Assembly (NCBI GenBank): GCA_008973525.1
Contig: WACJ01000513.1
Coordinates: 930,001 to 994,000 of the forward strand
Source of the DNA: Stenopsyche tienmushanensis
Lineage: Eukaryota; Arthropoda; Insecta; Trichoptera; Stenopsychidae
Length of the DNA stretch: 64,000 nt
Direction: 5' to 3'
Shown in pieces: positions 25,952-37,015 of the stretch. Position 1 is the stretch's first letter. Each line of letters opens with the position of its first letter. The notes beneath the pieces were generated by a model that was not told the origin of the DNA, ran no database searches, and saw only the letters and a program-made list of their open reading frames with translations. Made by a program: the position numbers and the translations under genes.

Positions 25952-27157
25952 TTTTGAATTATTAATGCATTTCAATCGGCTTACATATGAGTTGAATTTC
26001 ATAAGTTACACATGAAATTTCGGAATTTCAGATTCTTTCATTCGGATTCATGTTTGCTATTTATATTGTTTTCAATGATTTTAAACAGGATAGAATATTA
26101 ACAGAACTTTTTCAGTTAGGTGTTGTCGTTGCGTTTATTTATCGTTGTCTGAATTTGATAAGAAATTGTTTAAAAGCTGGATAAATTGGTACCGGACCAA
26201 TGTAAATTTAGGCGCCATTTTTAAACCATTACTCGCGACAAAAAATGAATTTTATATGACAACAGGAAAAGATCAGGACAGTGGTTGAATAACAATAAAT
26301 TCCCAAGCTATTTGCCAAGAGTGTTTAAGAGTAATATGGGCGAAAAAAGACTAAAAAGATCAAAAACCGGGATGTTGCAATTCAAGGGTTCGTAGAATTT
26401 ATCGGTTCTAAAATTGCGTACATGTATACAAATGGAATAAATATTTAAGTTTCTCATTGGCGAAATCTAATCGAAGCTAATTAAGATTGCTTCGATTGAA
26501 TGAATTGTGTTTTGTACAAGTTATGGTGTTTTATTTCTCATTTATAAATTCCGAACGTTTATGTGTAACGCCCCTAACGAAGATTTAGCATTGAGTCTAT
26601 TTTCCATTCGTTTGATATTTTTATAATTGGATGATAGTTTGAAAGACTCATAAAAAGTAAAAAAATCGAAAATGTTTATAGCGTGATATAAAATAAAATA
26701 CATTGCGAATCAGAGATCTTGCATTGCCTCCTTAACGAAGGAAGTTATCTGCAATTACGGAATGGATAACAAGATTCTTTAAAAGGCAAACGATGCATAT
26801 TATAAGAATCAAAAGATAAATTGCATCTGCAATAAAGGCTCTCATTCAGAATAAGTTTAGATTTATTATTCTTTTTAAAGAGACGTAATCAAGATTTATA
26901 AAATCCCTAATGAGCAAGATGTTGCTGCTGCCTCATCTTGCCTTAATGAAAATTACCGCATTTTAATCCAATGTAAATTCAATAAATGCAATAAAAAATA
27001 TTGCTTAAGATCTATTTGTATTTTATTAGAGATATCGAAAAGTACTCGCGTATTATGAGATCTTATGTTTGAGCTCAGTTTGTATCCGAATACATCGACG
27101 GAAACATCTTTGTAAGATATTTTACTTGTAGAACTATTATTTAAGCCTATTTTTGTA
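25952..27157 (+). repeat. 1.2-kb segmental duplication, copy 2
   Basis: This is the direct partner of 18344-19547, about 7.6 kb away. A 129-codon minus-strand frame crosses its right boundary (27342-26953), but copy 1 does not preserve it and it resembles nothing known, so I treat it as chance. Confidence 0.93.
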
Positions 27158-28339
27158 AGTGCCAAAGTAATGGAAAGACATATTGAATAATGAAGGGAAT
27201 TATAATTTATAATTTTGTATACAATTATTTTGTTATTAATCAATGTTAATCTTTTGTACAAAATACGTGAATACTTTTCGATATACCCAATATTTACGTG
27301 TACCCAATATTTATATACGATATTCCAGCGAAAGTTTTGCATAATCGATCAAAAACTTACAGCTGGATATTCAATAACCTGTAAAGCAAACTCTTATGAA
27401 ACTATTAAGGAGGTAAATTAATACAAAAAGCACGTCTTGAAGGCGAACTTTTAAATTTTAATATGCATGAAAAGATTTATCGAAATTACATATTTATGTG
27501 CAAAAATTTTTTTTAAACTGTAATGCTTTGATGTAAGACCGGTTGTTAGATATTTTTCATATTCTAAAATGCATTATTTCTTTAAATTTATAATTTTCGC
27601 TATGTGGTCACAGTTAACCACTTTGATATAATAGATTTCATGGCGTGTATGCTTTAAAAATGTGATCGCCAAACACACTTCCATATGCTCTTCGTATGTA
27701 ATATACTTTACTATTGCAGTCTTAATTGTTTGCATTGTTTTTTATGGAGTCAAGTGCCAACCTTGTGAATAACCTCGCTTGTTATTTCTAGAAGGCAAAA
27801 ACCCCTATATGAATTGCATTGTTTGAATGCAAAGCAGCGTTATATTGATGCGAATTTTTTACGCCAAAAGTGTGGGGTGGCGATATATAGACGCCGAATT
27901 ACAGTCAGAAATTGTATACCAAATTTGCCAAATTGTAATCAATTTTCTATTGGCTAAAAAAAGCAGTATGATCTCAGATTTTTTCAAATTTTAAATTTAA
28001 AACATGTGTATATTATTATGTCCATTAAAAAAATTGTGTGTACTCTCACGCGATAGAATTGAAGCTTGTTAGCTCTTAGGAAAAGTTGATTTTATGCATT
28101 GCTTTGTGCAAGTCTTATAGAATTAGATGGGATGGGGATTCGGATTAATGTTGCAATTTAAAAAATTGAATCCAAGCTCAAATAGATTTTCATATGTTAC
28201 GTTCAGCAACCACTAAACTCTTGTGGATAAATTCGCAATGGGAATAAACATTAAGCCGACGGATCAAAAGCATAGGCCATGACAAAAATCAGAATTGCGC
28301 TATATTTTCCAATCCTATTCATCTTTTAAGGCTCGCACT
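27158..28339. other. No recognised feature
   Basis: AT-rich sequence between the duplication and a MITE-1 copy; no coding or repeat signal. Confidence 0.5.
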
Positions 28340-28492
28340 AATATATCGGCTAAATATTATGCTGTGTTTGTGTAATATATAAAAAAAAGTCCACCGGTTG
28401 CGTAGCGTGTCAATGATGAATGCGTCGGAGATGGAAAGACTACAAACTTTTCGTCTCCTTCGGACCAATTTGCCCTGCCCCAACTATACAAT
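28340..28492 (+). mobile_element. MITE-1 copy
   Basis: CTGTGTTTGTGTAATATATA near the left and CCAATTTGCCCTGCCCCAAC at the right mark the two ends. Confidence 0.6.
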
Positions 28493-28554
28493 TTAAAAAT
28501 TGTATATCGAGCGTAAAATAATTAATTTTTATAGTAAAAAATATATTAACCCCT

Positions 28555-29000
28555 AAAGGAGTACTATCCCAGGGCCTGGGACCCCCCTCCACTATTCAAA
28601 AAGAGCATGCTTGTACATTGAGCTCCGAGACAGACAGAGCCATAGAGAGAACGTAGCACAGTTCGGGAGACAGAGACGGAGAGCTTCCCCGCATACATCG
28701 CACGATTGTATAGATCGTTTATTTATTTAATTGCTTCCTGTTCGTCGCTGCTTGCTGAATGAATCTTTGTCCGATTATCATTCACTTCTAAAGCAGGAGC
28801 AAATGAATCGATTTTTTGTGTATTGTTTATATAAAAAAATGACGTAGTCTTGTGTGCTATCAACAGTGCTTATTTACAATTGAGTGCCTCGAATTGAAGA
28901 TTGTCTTACGCTGATAGATGCTGACAGAAATCAATCAGTGTAAAGTGATTATGACAACAACGACTTCATCGATTTTAAATTTGCTCACTCCTCAAAAGGC
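28555..29000 (+). repeat. Dispersed repeat R2, copy 1
   Basis: AAAGGAGTACTATCCCAGGG CCTGGGACCCCC, TTCGGGAGACAGAGACGG and TTGTCCGATTATCATT match 51655-52190. It runs into a short open frame (28918-29166) starting MLTEINQCKVIMTTTTSSIL whose first part is shared with the other copy. The family type is unknown; it may be an LTR or leader. Confidence 0.7.
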
Positions 29001-29164
29001 TAAGATTGCTTCATTAAACGATGATTTAATATCGGTCAAACTTGAATCGCTCATCACCAATGCGATTCAAACTTGGCCTAAAAATGATCAAAAGATCACA
29101 GATTCAATTGCCTTTTGTAAGCGTTTATTTGGGTTTATAAATTTAAAAAAAATAAACGTATTTT

Positions 29165-29290
29165 GAAGACTGAGCCTTTCCGCGGCCAAGACCACCGGTC
29201 GGACCCAAGACTTTTTTTTTAATTTAAAAAAAATCCATTTTTTATCTAATAGTATGCCATACCAAGAATATTTTAACAATATTTTAATTC
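29165..29290 (+). repeat. Second copy of the CCGCGGCCAAGAC repeat
   Basis: TTTCCGCGGCCAAGACCACC GGTCGGACCCAAGACTT matches the 4.0-kb copy. It follows directly on R2 copy 1. Confidence 0.6.
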
Positions 29291-29744
29291 AATCGGAATA
29301 AAATGTACTAATATTTTAAATCGACCAAATTACGGATGGGTCTAATAGCAATTTTGAAATATGAACGCGTGTGTCGAAAATGTGTCATCAATTTGTCATG
29401 TTTGAGTGTTTCAGATATACAGTTTATATTATTCACGACCGAATATACAATCACGTTAATGTTTCCGGAAGACATAATTCGAAATTTACCTCCAATTTCA
29501 ATATTTCGGATATGTTCTCCATAATATGCCGGCCTTGACATTTTGACACCCTGGGTGAGTGAGAATTTGATTTATGGATTTATCCGGATGCCGTTTAATG
29601 CATTCGGGATGATCGTGTGTTATATGCATCGTTGGAGAAATATTTTAGGCTTCCATGAAGTGCAAAATATATTAGAATAAATCAAAAAATCCGCTTTCTG
29701 ATCAAATTTAGAGATATTAGAAATTGCGTAAAAAGTTGTTTGAC

Positions 29745-30170
29745 TTATGAGGGTAGTCCCAGAAGTACCCGACCGATAGATTTACAAAAAAATACCGTAA
29801 TAGAACGTATTTACCTTATAAAGCCTAAGTTTCATGTTTGAAGACACTAAGTTCTTTAGTATTTGTTTGGCAGCCATCAATAAAAAATTGGTAATTTGTG
29901 ATACAATTTTTCTTGCTTGATTCTACTCTGGGGGAGTCTGCTTCTTCGTTTACAACAGTAAAATATTGAGGGCAGATTTTAAACGAGGCAGTATGCGGTA
30001 CATCGCATGTTGGCTTAAATTTTTGACATGATAATGCCGTGCGCAATATGGGTGCCGCGTTTGCTCACAATGAAACACAAACAGCGTCGTGAAGATGTTC
30101 CACTCGAGTGTTTGGGGTTTTTTCACCGCAACAAAGCCACGTTTTGTGTCGATTTATAGCCATGGACTAC
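29745..30170 (+). pseudogene. Mariner 5' end and N-terminal remnant
   Basis: The terminal repeat GAGGGTAGTCCCAGAAGTAC is followed by an untranslated leader and codons resembling SFTTVKY, then WVPRLLTMKHKQRREDV near 30046-30090 and GFFHRNKATFCVD. Stops and a large deletion of the HTHs make it a relic. Confidence 0.6.
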
Positions 30171-30215
30171 TACACCAGTAACAAACCTATTTTATTATAT
30201 ATTACACAACACACA
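30165..30215 (-). mobile_element. MITE-1 fragment at the end of a mariner remnant
   Basis: CCTATTTTATTATATATTAC and ACAACACACAGCG follow directly after transposase-like codons, so it probably inserted there. Confidence 0.5.
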
Positions 30216-31019
30216 GCGCAAACTTTTGGCGAAATTTTTCTTTTCAATTAATAAAATCATCAAAATTATTTCGTTAGATTCGCAAAAAATAAACAATGAA
30301 ACAGTCGATGAAATATCTTTGGATTCAAATATTTGGAAGATCAAAATTAGGAACGTTTCATAGCTATGGATTGTTTGATCTTGAATTTCATGGTGGCTGA
30401 AAAAATATAGGTAGTAACGTCGGGGATATTTCTAGAACAGGAAGGTCTAATAAATTAGATTATGATACACTGACGTCATTTGTGGAATCAGATCCTCGTC
30501 AAACAATCGCCTAATCGGCAAAAGCCTAGGTGTCCATTGTAAACAGTTTAGACTGCCTTAATAATATAGGCAAATTAAATAAATAAGAAATATATAAGAT
30601 ATGAATTACGTTTGATTATCATTGATTTTGGAATCGGTTACGTTTCTAACATTTATATCGGCATTTTTATTCAGGCAAAAATAACGGTTTTACCGGTCAT
30701 CGTTTTTCGGTTCAAAACACAAATTTTGCGGAACGCAATGCATCCAAACATATTTTCTCTCTTATTTCCTCCTCCAGCGCACCTTCGGGTGCACGTGGCC
30801 TGAAACCAGTCTTCCTGCGGGAACTTTGCCCCCTTTGGATGGCAAAGAATGAAAATGGTGGGCATCTGGAAGCTCTGAACGTAGCTTATCTCGGGATATC
30901 AAAAGAGCGGTGGAAGACACTCATGTATGGCTAGTCCAAGGCATTCGGAACAGACCACACAGCAGCGCGGGGCATGACACAGAATCCAACATACCACTAA
31001 GTCCCTGTTTGTTCAGTCT

Positions 31020-31109
31020 TAACCTTTCCCTTACGATGCTACGTATTTGGTACACCACATGATAAACCCCGTATTTATTATATTTCATATTGATATTCGA
31101 TAGTAAATA
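31020..31109 (-). repeat. Fragment resembling the interior of the TAGGGAATCC hAT
   Basis: ACCCCGTATTTATTATATTT CATATTGATATTC resembles 23241-23275. It is cut at its right by the Tigger insertion. Confidence 0.4.
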
Positions 31110-32794
31110 CAGTGGAACCTCGATAAACCGTTCCCGCATAATACGTTTTCCCGGATGGACCGTTCATTTTTTATAGTCCCGTCAAACTCCCATAAGAACA
31201 ACGTTAAATAATTCCGCATTGACCGTTCCCCGATTTACCGATTTCCTCGATAAACCGTTTAAATATTTTGGTCCCGTCACAAATATTATCCCGATTGACC
31301 GTTTTTATTGCATATTTCTCCGTATCTCGGCAAGCAAGTTTGACACAGCCGAGTGATCGGTCTATAGTTTTCGGGATGGATCATTTTTTGTGGACTGATT
31401 TTGGAATCGGCATTACCTTTGCAAATTCCCATAATGTGGGATAATAACCGATTTTCAGGCAAGCATTGAAAACTTTCGTGGGAAGTTTTTAATGATTGTA
31501 TTATCAATTTCGCCGAACCTGTGTATTTTTTGTTTTTAATCGTTATTTTTTCTTAATAATAGTTTCTAATGGAGTGATTATTTTAGTATTTGTTAAGGAT
31601 TTAGGATAATTTTTGAAGAATTATTTTAATGATTTCGAAATCGTCTGTTGTGTGCTATTGTCGCTTAAGTGCTGGGAATCCTGGTGATTAGTCCCAAAGT
31701 TTTGGATAATAGGTTTACCTTATCTACGCTATTGTCGATTATTCGGAGATCGTCTCTTAAAGAGGGAAAACCTATCGTCTTTTGTTTGACTGATTTGACG
31801 AACATCGGTGTCCAACATTCCTTAGTATCGAGGTTGGGAATTTCCCAATCCGTTTTATCTCTACGTTACAATGCAAATGTTGAATTGTTTAAAATTCATG
31901 GTAATAATGATTCCTGTAAATACAAACGTTTTAGTCGCGTAGCTGAATTTGTACAAGTCAGTTGCGTTCAATATTGCCTCACATCTCGTATCGAATTTTT
32001 TTCCAAATTGAAACTAAAATGCCGCCACCCATGAAGAAAACTAGAACTCTAGCTGAGAAGCTGAAAATAATTCAAGACGTCGAAAACAATCCAGGAGAAA
32101 AACGAATTGACATAGCAAAACGTCTGGGATTAGCACCATCAACTCTAAACACGATTGTTGCTATGAAGAGTAACATTCGCAAAACAATTGAAAAGTGCGG
32201 CAAGACAGCGAATAAAAGAAAGTCTGCTAAGGAATCTACTTTTGGAGAGCTTGAAGATATTCTTTACACGTGGTACCAGCAGGCGCGAGCTGAAAACATA
32301 CCCATTGATGGATCCATAGTCAAAGAAAAAGCTTTGCAAATAGCCAAAATAAAAGGGATCACAAAATTTTCTGTGGCGTTGAGACAATCGACTCATTATG
32401 TAATGCAACCAATGACAGCAGTGAAGAGGAAGATGGCGAAGAACATAATACCGAATCTATTCCGACATTTACAGAAGCATTATTGGCCTTCGAAAAAATT
32501 AAATCATTTTTCTATTCCAAGGAAATAGATGAATCCGCTCTTAGAAAAGTACGCGAGTTTGAGGCGTCTTTGTTCCAATTAAAGTGCCAAACAATAAAGA
32601 AGCAAACAAACATAAAGGAGTTTTTTAAAAAATAAATTTTATATACAATATATACAAGTAACTAATAAATAAATGTTTTTTTAAGATTTTAGTTGTTTTT
32701 TATTATTATTTGAAGCTTTCCCGCATTAACCGTTTCCCGCAATTACCGTTTTTTTTCAGGGTCCCTTGGAAAACGTAAAATCGAGGTTTCACTG
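31110..32794 (+). mobile_element. Non-autonomous pogo/Tigger element
   Basis: It is 1685 bp with left end CAGTGGAACCTCGATAAACC and right end ATCGAGGTTTCACTG, flanked by TA (31108-31109, 32795-32796). Runs of the GTTCCCGC/TAACCGTTT motif lie near both ends. It encodes the DNA-binding head and the tail of a Tigger transposase without the catalytic core. Its right side abuts the composite mariner. Confidence 0.9.
32019..32635 (+). pseudogene. Tigger/pogo transposase with the DDE core deleted
   Basis: From 32019 the frame reads MPPPMKKTRTLAEKLKIIQ, then EKRIDIAKRLGLAPSTLNTI (first CENP-B-type HTH), then ESTFGELEDILYTWYQQARA (second CENP-B HTH) to about residue 115. After about 32360 a different frame gives the acidic tail DSSEEEDGEEHNTESIPTF and the C-terminus IKKQTNIKEFFKK, ending at 32635. 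Family members have about 350 residues of catalytic domain between these parts. Deletion plus frameshift make it inactive, but the DNA-binding half could still be made. Confidence 0.85.
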
Positions 32795-32840
32795 TATATC
32801 GATATATTAGTTTGTCCTATAAGTGTCTTTCGCAAATGAC

Positions 32841-33117
32841 ACCACTCTTCCGGTGTTGGTTTTCAGCATATGACTGGAAAAACAGTCAAATGATCGACCG
32901 TTTTTAATACAGAACGCGCAATATGATCTCAACAGTTTTGCACGTTGAGCGTTTGCAGCGTCAATGATCCCTTATTGATTGGAATAAATTAAAAATAAAT
33001 TAAAACAATATTAAACATGTATATTTTGTATTAAAATACGAGAATATTTCGTCAAAAAATAATGTATTTAAATGATATTAGCTCACTGTACTCACAATTT
33101 GGCTGGAAGGAGGCCAT
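32841..33117 (-). pseudogene. Captured 5' fragment of the nanos gene
   Basis: This stretch matches 40772-41048 with only a few base differences. It holds the start codon (33117), exon 1, intron 1 and exon 2 as far as the codons for TGRVV in finger 1. At 32840 it stops abruptly against a mariner end. It lacks the last Cys of finger 1, all of finger 2 and every later exon, so it cannot make a Nanos module. The near identity, intron included, shows a recent DNA-level copy and not a retrocopy. The intact gene at 40 kb is the likely source. Confidence 0.85.
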
Positions 33118-33769
33118 CTTGACTCGACCAACCCGCTCGGATATCAGAAGTTAAATGATCGACGTCTGAAGAGTATCTGATCTATTGATTGATCCTACAG
33201 AGATCGCCAACAATTGGCATACTACATATATGGCAACATTAACCCTTTCAGACCTGGCGTGCACAATTGTAGACATACATATATTTTTTTTGTATTCTCC
33301 TTATTATGCTTTAGACACTTGGTTGTCCCATAAGTTTCTTTCGCAAATGAACACAGATCTAATCATAGCCATGGTTGAAGAAAACCCGCGATATACTGTT
33401 TGCAAAATAGCTAACAAGTCAGAAATTCCACAAACGTCCGTCCATAATCATCTGTCCAAAATTGGGCTACATCAATCGTTCAGATGTGTGGCTTCCACAT
33501 GAACTGACTGACTCAAATAAACTTCAGCGTATTTCAACATGCGATCTTCTTCTCCAACGACATAATAGCCAACACTTTTTGAAGAGACTTGTCACTGGAG
33601 ATAAAAATTGGATACTCTATGAGAATATCCAACTAAACTTGGCCTACATCTAAAAAAAGTTTTGCTATGCATTTGGTGGGACTGGAAGGGGGTAGTTTAT
33701 TATGAGTTACTTCAGCAAGGTGAAACGATCAATTGAACAAAATATTGTTTCCAACTAGACAATCTAAAG

Positions 33770-34086
33770 CAAGGTTGTCCAACCTTTTTCGTCTTGGGAG
33801 CTACTTTTTAATTTAAAATTGGCTCGGGATCGACTTCTAATATGATTCTTATAGGAAATGTATTTATGGTGTTTCTTTTTCCTTTCTTCAAACTCAAATT
33901 AGCAGATAAACACGAATCAAGTCGAGCTAAAGAGTTCGATCTCCGGAATTTTATTTTTCATCGTCGGCTGTAAATATATTTATATAAAGTATTTTTTTTT
34001 TCTAAATTCACGGAAGTCGTCGGGATCGACCAAGTTTTGCTTAAAGATCGACCGGTCGATCCGGATCGACCGGTTGGACATCCCTG
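33770..34086. mobile_element. hAT-type MITE with perfect 8-bp target duplication
   Basis: It is 317 bp with terminal repeats CAAGGTTGTCCAACC and, inverted, CAGGGATGTCCAACC. It is flanked on both sides by ATCTAAAG (33762-33769 and 34087-34094). The empty site in mariner copy B reads ATCAAAAGG, confirming the insertion. The interior is non-coding. The right end is rich in GATCGACCGGTC palindromes, which could be transposase binding sites. Confidence 0.9.
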
Positions 34087-34343
34087 ATCTAAAGGATGCA
34101 ATTGCCAGATAACGGCCAGTATTAGCGAACAGACGAGGCGTTGTTTTTCATCACGATAACGCCAGGCCTCATGTGTCTTTGCTCATCAGAAATAAATTAT
34201 TATCATTTGACTGGGATGTTTTACCTCATCCTCTATACTCTCCGGATATTTTCCCTTCAGATTATTATTTATTCCTTTTATTGAAAAATTCTTTACGTGG
34301 TAAAAACTTTAACTCAATAAATGATATAAAAATGTATCATGAT

Positions 34344-35353
34344 TAGGGAATCCAATCCCGGGATCCCGGACAGTTTTAGGTACTTAAGAATCCCGGGATT
34401 AGAAAACGTAATCCCGAAAATCCCGGGATTGAAATTTTTATCTAACAGAAATCGTACACCTCACCAACACGATGAAGGTAACTAAATCGAGACATTCCCG
34501 ACGAAATCTGGACGCTAGGAAACAGTGGCGTAATTACTAATTGGCGAGCTAAAGGCGACGCCTAGGGGCAGTAACTGTATAATCTACATATAACTAATAC
34601 ATATTTGGAGTTCATATATGTTTTTCAAATTGTTATATTAACTTTTCCCTACCGGTGATGTATTTACTACACTTCAACTCTAATAATGGAAATATCGATA
34701 TGAAATATAATAGATACGGGATTCAGAATTTTTGTACTCCTTCGTAATATAATTACAAATCACATCAAACTATTATAGTATATAAGTATTCATCTGCAGC
34801 GACGAAAATAAATAATTTGTCGGGAAATCGGGAATTTTGCGATTTTTAGTCCGTGTCTCAGCAGAAAAGAATTTTATCAGTCACATTGATGGTGTTATAC
34901 GAAAATGAGGGCTCACGCGATCATCAACTCGAACTAGCATTTAAATATCTGATGACGATACCTCCAACGAGTGTGGAAGCTGAGCGTGCATTTTCAGCAG
35001 CAAATTGTCTGACTTCCAAAATCAGATCCAGACTAAATGACGAAACACTAATGTTTAATGTTAATGTTACTTCGGGCATATTTTCAAAATAATATTTGAA
35101 TTTTTTAGTGTTTTATTTATCTATTTTTGAATTTTATTTTTATCTTTTCTTAAATAAATAAAATTCTTTGGCCTTCAAGTGATTTTTTATATTGAACAAA
35201 TGGACTTATTAGTAATTTTTGATCAAATTCATCAAGGTAATTTCTTAAAATATTGAAAGTTCCAATCCCGGGATCCCGAGACTGGTCCCGGGATTGTCTA
35301 ATGAAATCCCGAAATCCCGGGATCGAAATTTTGGCTCGGGATTGGATTCCCTA
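34344..35353 (+). mobile_element. Non-autonomous hAT element (TAGGGAATCC family), copy 2
   Basis: It is 1010 bp, with TAGGGAATCCAATCCCG at the left end and GGGATTGGATTCCCTA at the right. It is flanked by the 8-bp duplication ATCATGAT (34336-34343 and 35354-35361). It lies inside mariner copy A; copy B shows the uninterrupted sequence. Both ends carry crowded copies of CCCGGGAT. The only coding remnant is the C-terminal dimerisation region of an hAT transposase. Confidence 0.92.
34853..35092 (+). pseudogene. hAT transposase C-terminal dimerisation fragment
   Basis: The 79-residue frame contains LAFKYLMTIPPTSVEAERAF followed by SAANCLTSKIRSRLNDETL, the conserved hAT C-terminal (RNase-H insertion/dimer) signature. 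hAT transposases usually run to about 600 residues, so the zinc finger and catalytic Asp/Asp/Glu are absent. The fragment keeps an open frame, perhaps only because it is young. Confidence 0.85.
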
Positions 35354-35644
35354 ATCATGATCAATATTTTGCCAACAAACCTGGTAAATTTTAGCAAGAG
35401 GTCATTATGAGACTTCCGGAGAAATGGAGAAAGGTAATAGAACAGAATGTATCATATACTATTCAATAAAATTTGATGTAATACAAATTATTGTTTATTT
35501 TTTTCTTAATATGAAAACGAAAGAAACTTATGGGACACCCTAATAGATAGTATATTCGAAACGGACCACCGTCATTTGTGCGTCAAATGCGTTCTGCGTT
35601 TCATTTCGACGACTGCTCCCCTTTCGAAGACTTATTAAATAGAC

Positions 35645-35685
35645 GACGTCATTTATTAGCGTCATCGAGGTTGATAAATGACGTC
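35645..35685. repeat. 12-bp inverted repeat with a CRE-like site
   Basis: GACGTCATTTAT and ATAAATGACGTC are inverted around 17 nt. The right arm completes TGACGTCA, the CREB/ATF consensus. No gene is recognised nearby, so a regulatory role is only a possibility. Confidence 0.7.
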
Positions 35686-36476
35686 ATAGCATTCGGAGCG
35701 CCCCGTGCTTCGAATGACTCATGGGTTCGATTTCCAGGCCTGAACAACGTGGCCGTCGGCTACAGCGACGAGAAAACCGTAAATTTTCGGCGGTTCGATT
35801 ACCTTGCAATATATTCGACAAAAAAGTTGAAATTTGGCCAATTTTCACATACTTCCATGGAATTATGATCGTTTTGGCATTAAAAAAAACAGTTAGTTAT
35901 GATTTTACAAACATCAAAATGGTAAACAAAACGGGTTTGTTTTGCATTAAAAAAATTATTTTCAAAATTTTATTGGCTTATTCGATACCTACGTAATTTG
36001 CAAATTAGGGTAATTCTGATTGATCGAGCCACAAGATGCCAAAAATTTACCTTTCGATATTTTATGATAATCCCAGCATAAAAACTAGTTCATGCTTTAT
36101 AAATTAAAATGACATTTATTTTTCTTTAATTTCAGATAAGCAAAATGCCTGCAATCGTGGTAACTGAAAAAAACTCTTTTGAAGATGAATGGTTGAGTCG
36201 CCGTGTACTTCAGCAATGAGCGATGATTTCAATCTGAAAAAATTGTAAAGTATGCTTAAAGTATAAATAAATAAATATGTAGTAAAAACTTCGCAGTTGT
36301 ATTAATATATTTAGTTCGCCAAAAAAAAACCAAAAAAAGTATCAAAGAAGTTCCTTCATACGAGATGGATCCCTTAATTGCCTTCAAAATGCTATATTTA
36401 CACTTCTATATCCCGAATATCAGTTCTTCCTTCGCATTTCTAAACCTTAAAATATATTCGACGAAAATGTAGAAAC

Positions 36477-37015
36477 TTTATCCTTTTATTTGCGAAATAA
36501 ATATTTTTTGCACTCATAGATGTCACTATTATAATCCTGTAAATAAGAAATTTCTTACATTCATAAGTATGAAGGGAAAAATAAATGTTTATCAGAAAAA
36601 TTGCATTTTTTTGTTGTAATTTCGTAAGCCTAAAATGCTGAATTTGCAAACTAAATTGCGAGACAAGATGGATAAAACGACAAACTATGTACATTTATCC
36701 TATTATTTGAGAAATAAATATTTTTTTGCACTCATAGATGTCACTATTATAATCCTGTAAATAAGAAATTTCTTACATTCATAAGGATGGAGGGGAAAAT
36801 AAACGTTTATCAGAAAAATTGCATTTTTTTGTTGTTGTAATTTCGTAAGCCTAAAATGCTGAATTTTCAAATTAAATTGCGAGACAAGTTGGATAAAACG
36901 ACAAACTATGTACATCTATCCTATTATTTGAGAAATAAATATTTTTTTGCACTCATAGATGTCACTATTATAACCCCTATAAATAAGAAATTTCTTACAT
37001 TCATGAGGGGGGAAA
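36477..37015. repeat. Tandem repeat, about 2.5 units of ~220 bp
   Basis: The anchor CACTCATAGATGTCACTATT occurs at 36511, 36729 and 36950, giving periods of 218 and 221 bp. Each unit also contains GAAATTTCTTACATTCAT and GATAAAACGACAAACTATG. The third unit ends in a G-rich run at 37006-37031. No coding function is apparent. Confidence 0.93.

Larger units (their letters stand above)
32807..35543 (+). mobile_element. Composite mariner carrying a nanos fragment (copy A)
   Basis: The left boundary TTAGTTTGTCCTATAAG is a mariner terminal repeat preceded by TA (32805-32806). The right boundary CCCTAA is followed by TA (35544-35545). Inside, in order, are the nanos fragment and its 5' flank, a second mariner left end at 33318, the truncated mariner body, and the right end. 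Two hAT elements later inserted into the body (33770-34086 and 34344-35353). Without them the unit is about 1.4 kb. The structure fits a mariner that mobilised or copied adjacent host DNA, but unequal recombination between mariner copies is also possible. Confidence 0.65.
33318..35543 (+). mobile_element. Truncated mariner, copy A, split by two hAT insertions
   Basis: It begins with TTGGTTGTCCCATAAG and ends with CTTATGGGACACCCTAA, the same terminal repeats as copy B. The transposase reading starts at 33347 (MNTDLIIAMVEENPRYTV), with an HTH region, a frameshift near 33470, WLPHELTDSNK, then VTGDKNWILYEN. The first catalytic Asp is replaced: GDE has become GDK. The C-terminal part resumes after the insertions (35395-35470). 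It is inactive as a coding element. Confidence 0.85.

Noticed and set aside
26953..27342. 129-codon minus-strand frame, the longest on that strand in this area
   Set aside because: It crosses the boundary of a segmental duplication, is AT-driven in composition and is not preserved in the other copy.
28918..29166. 82-codon frame as a host gene
   Set aside because: Its first part is shared with repeat R2 at 52 kb, where the frame is broken, so it belongs to a repeat.
35700..35760. GGTTCGATTTCC resembling a tRNA/SINE B box
   Set aside because: No A box at the expected distance, and the arm pairs poorly; no tRNA fold can be drawn.
36440..36915. Two similar minus-strand frames (84 and 70 codons) as paralogous genes
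   Set aside because: They are the same frame in successive units of a tandem repeat.
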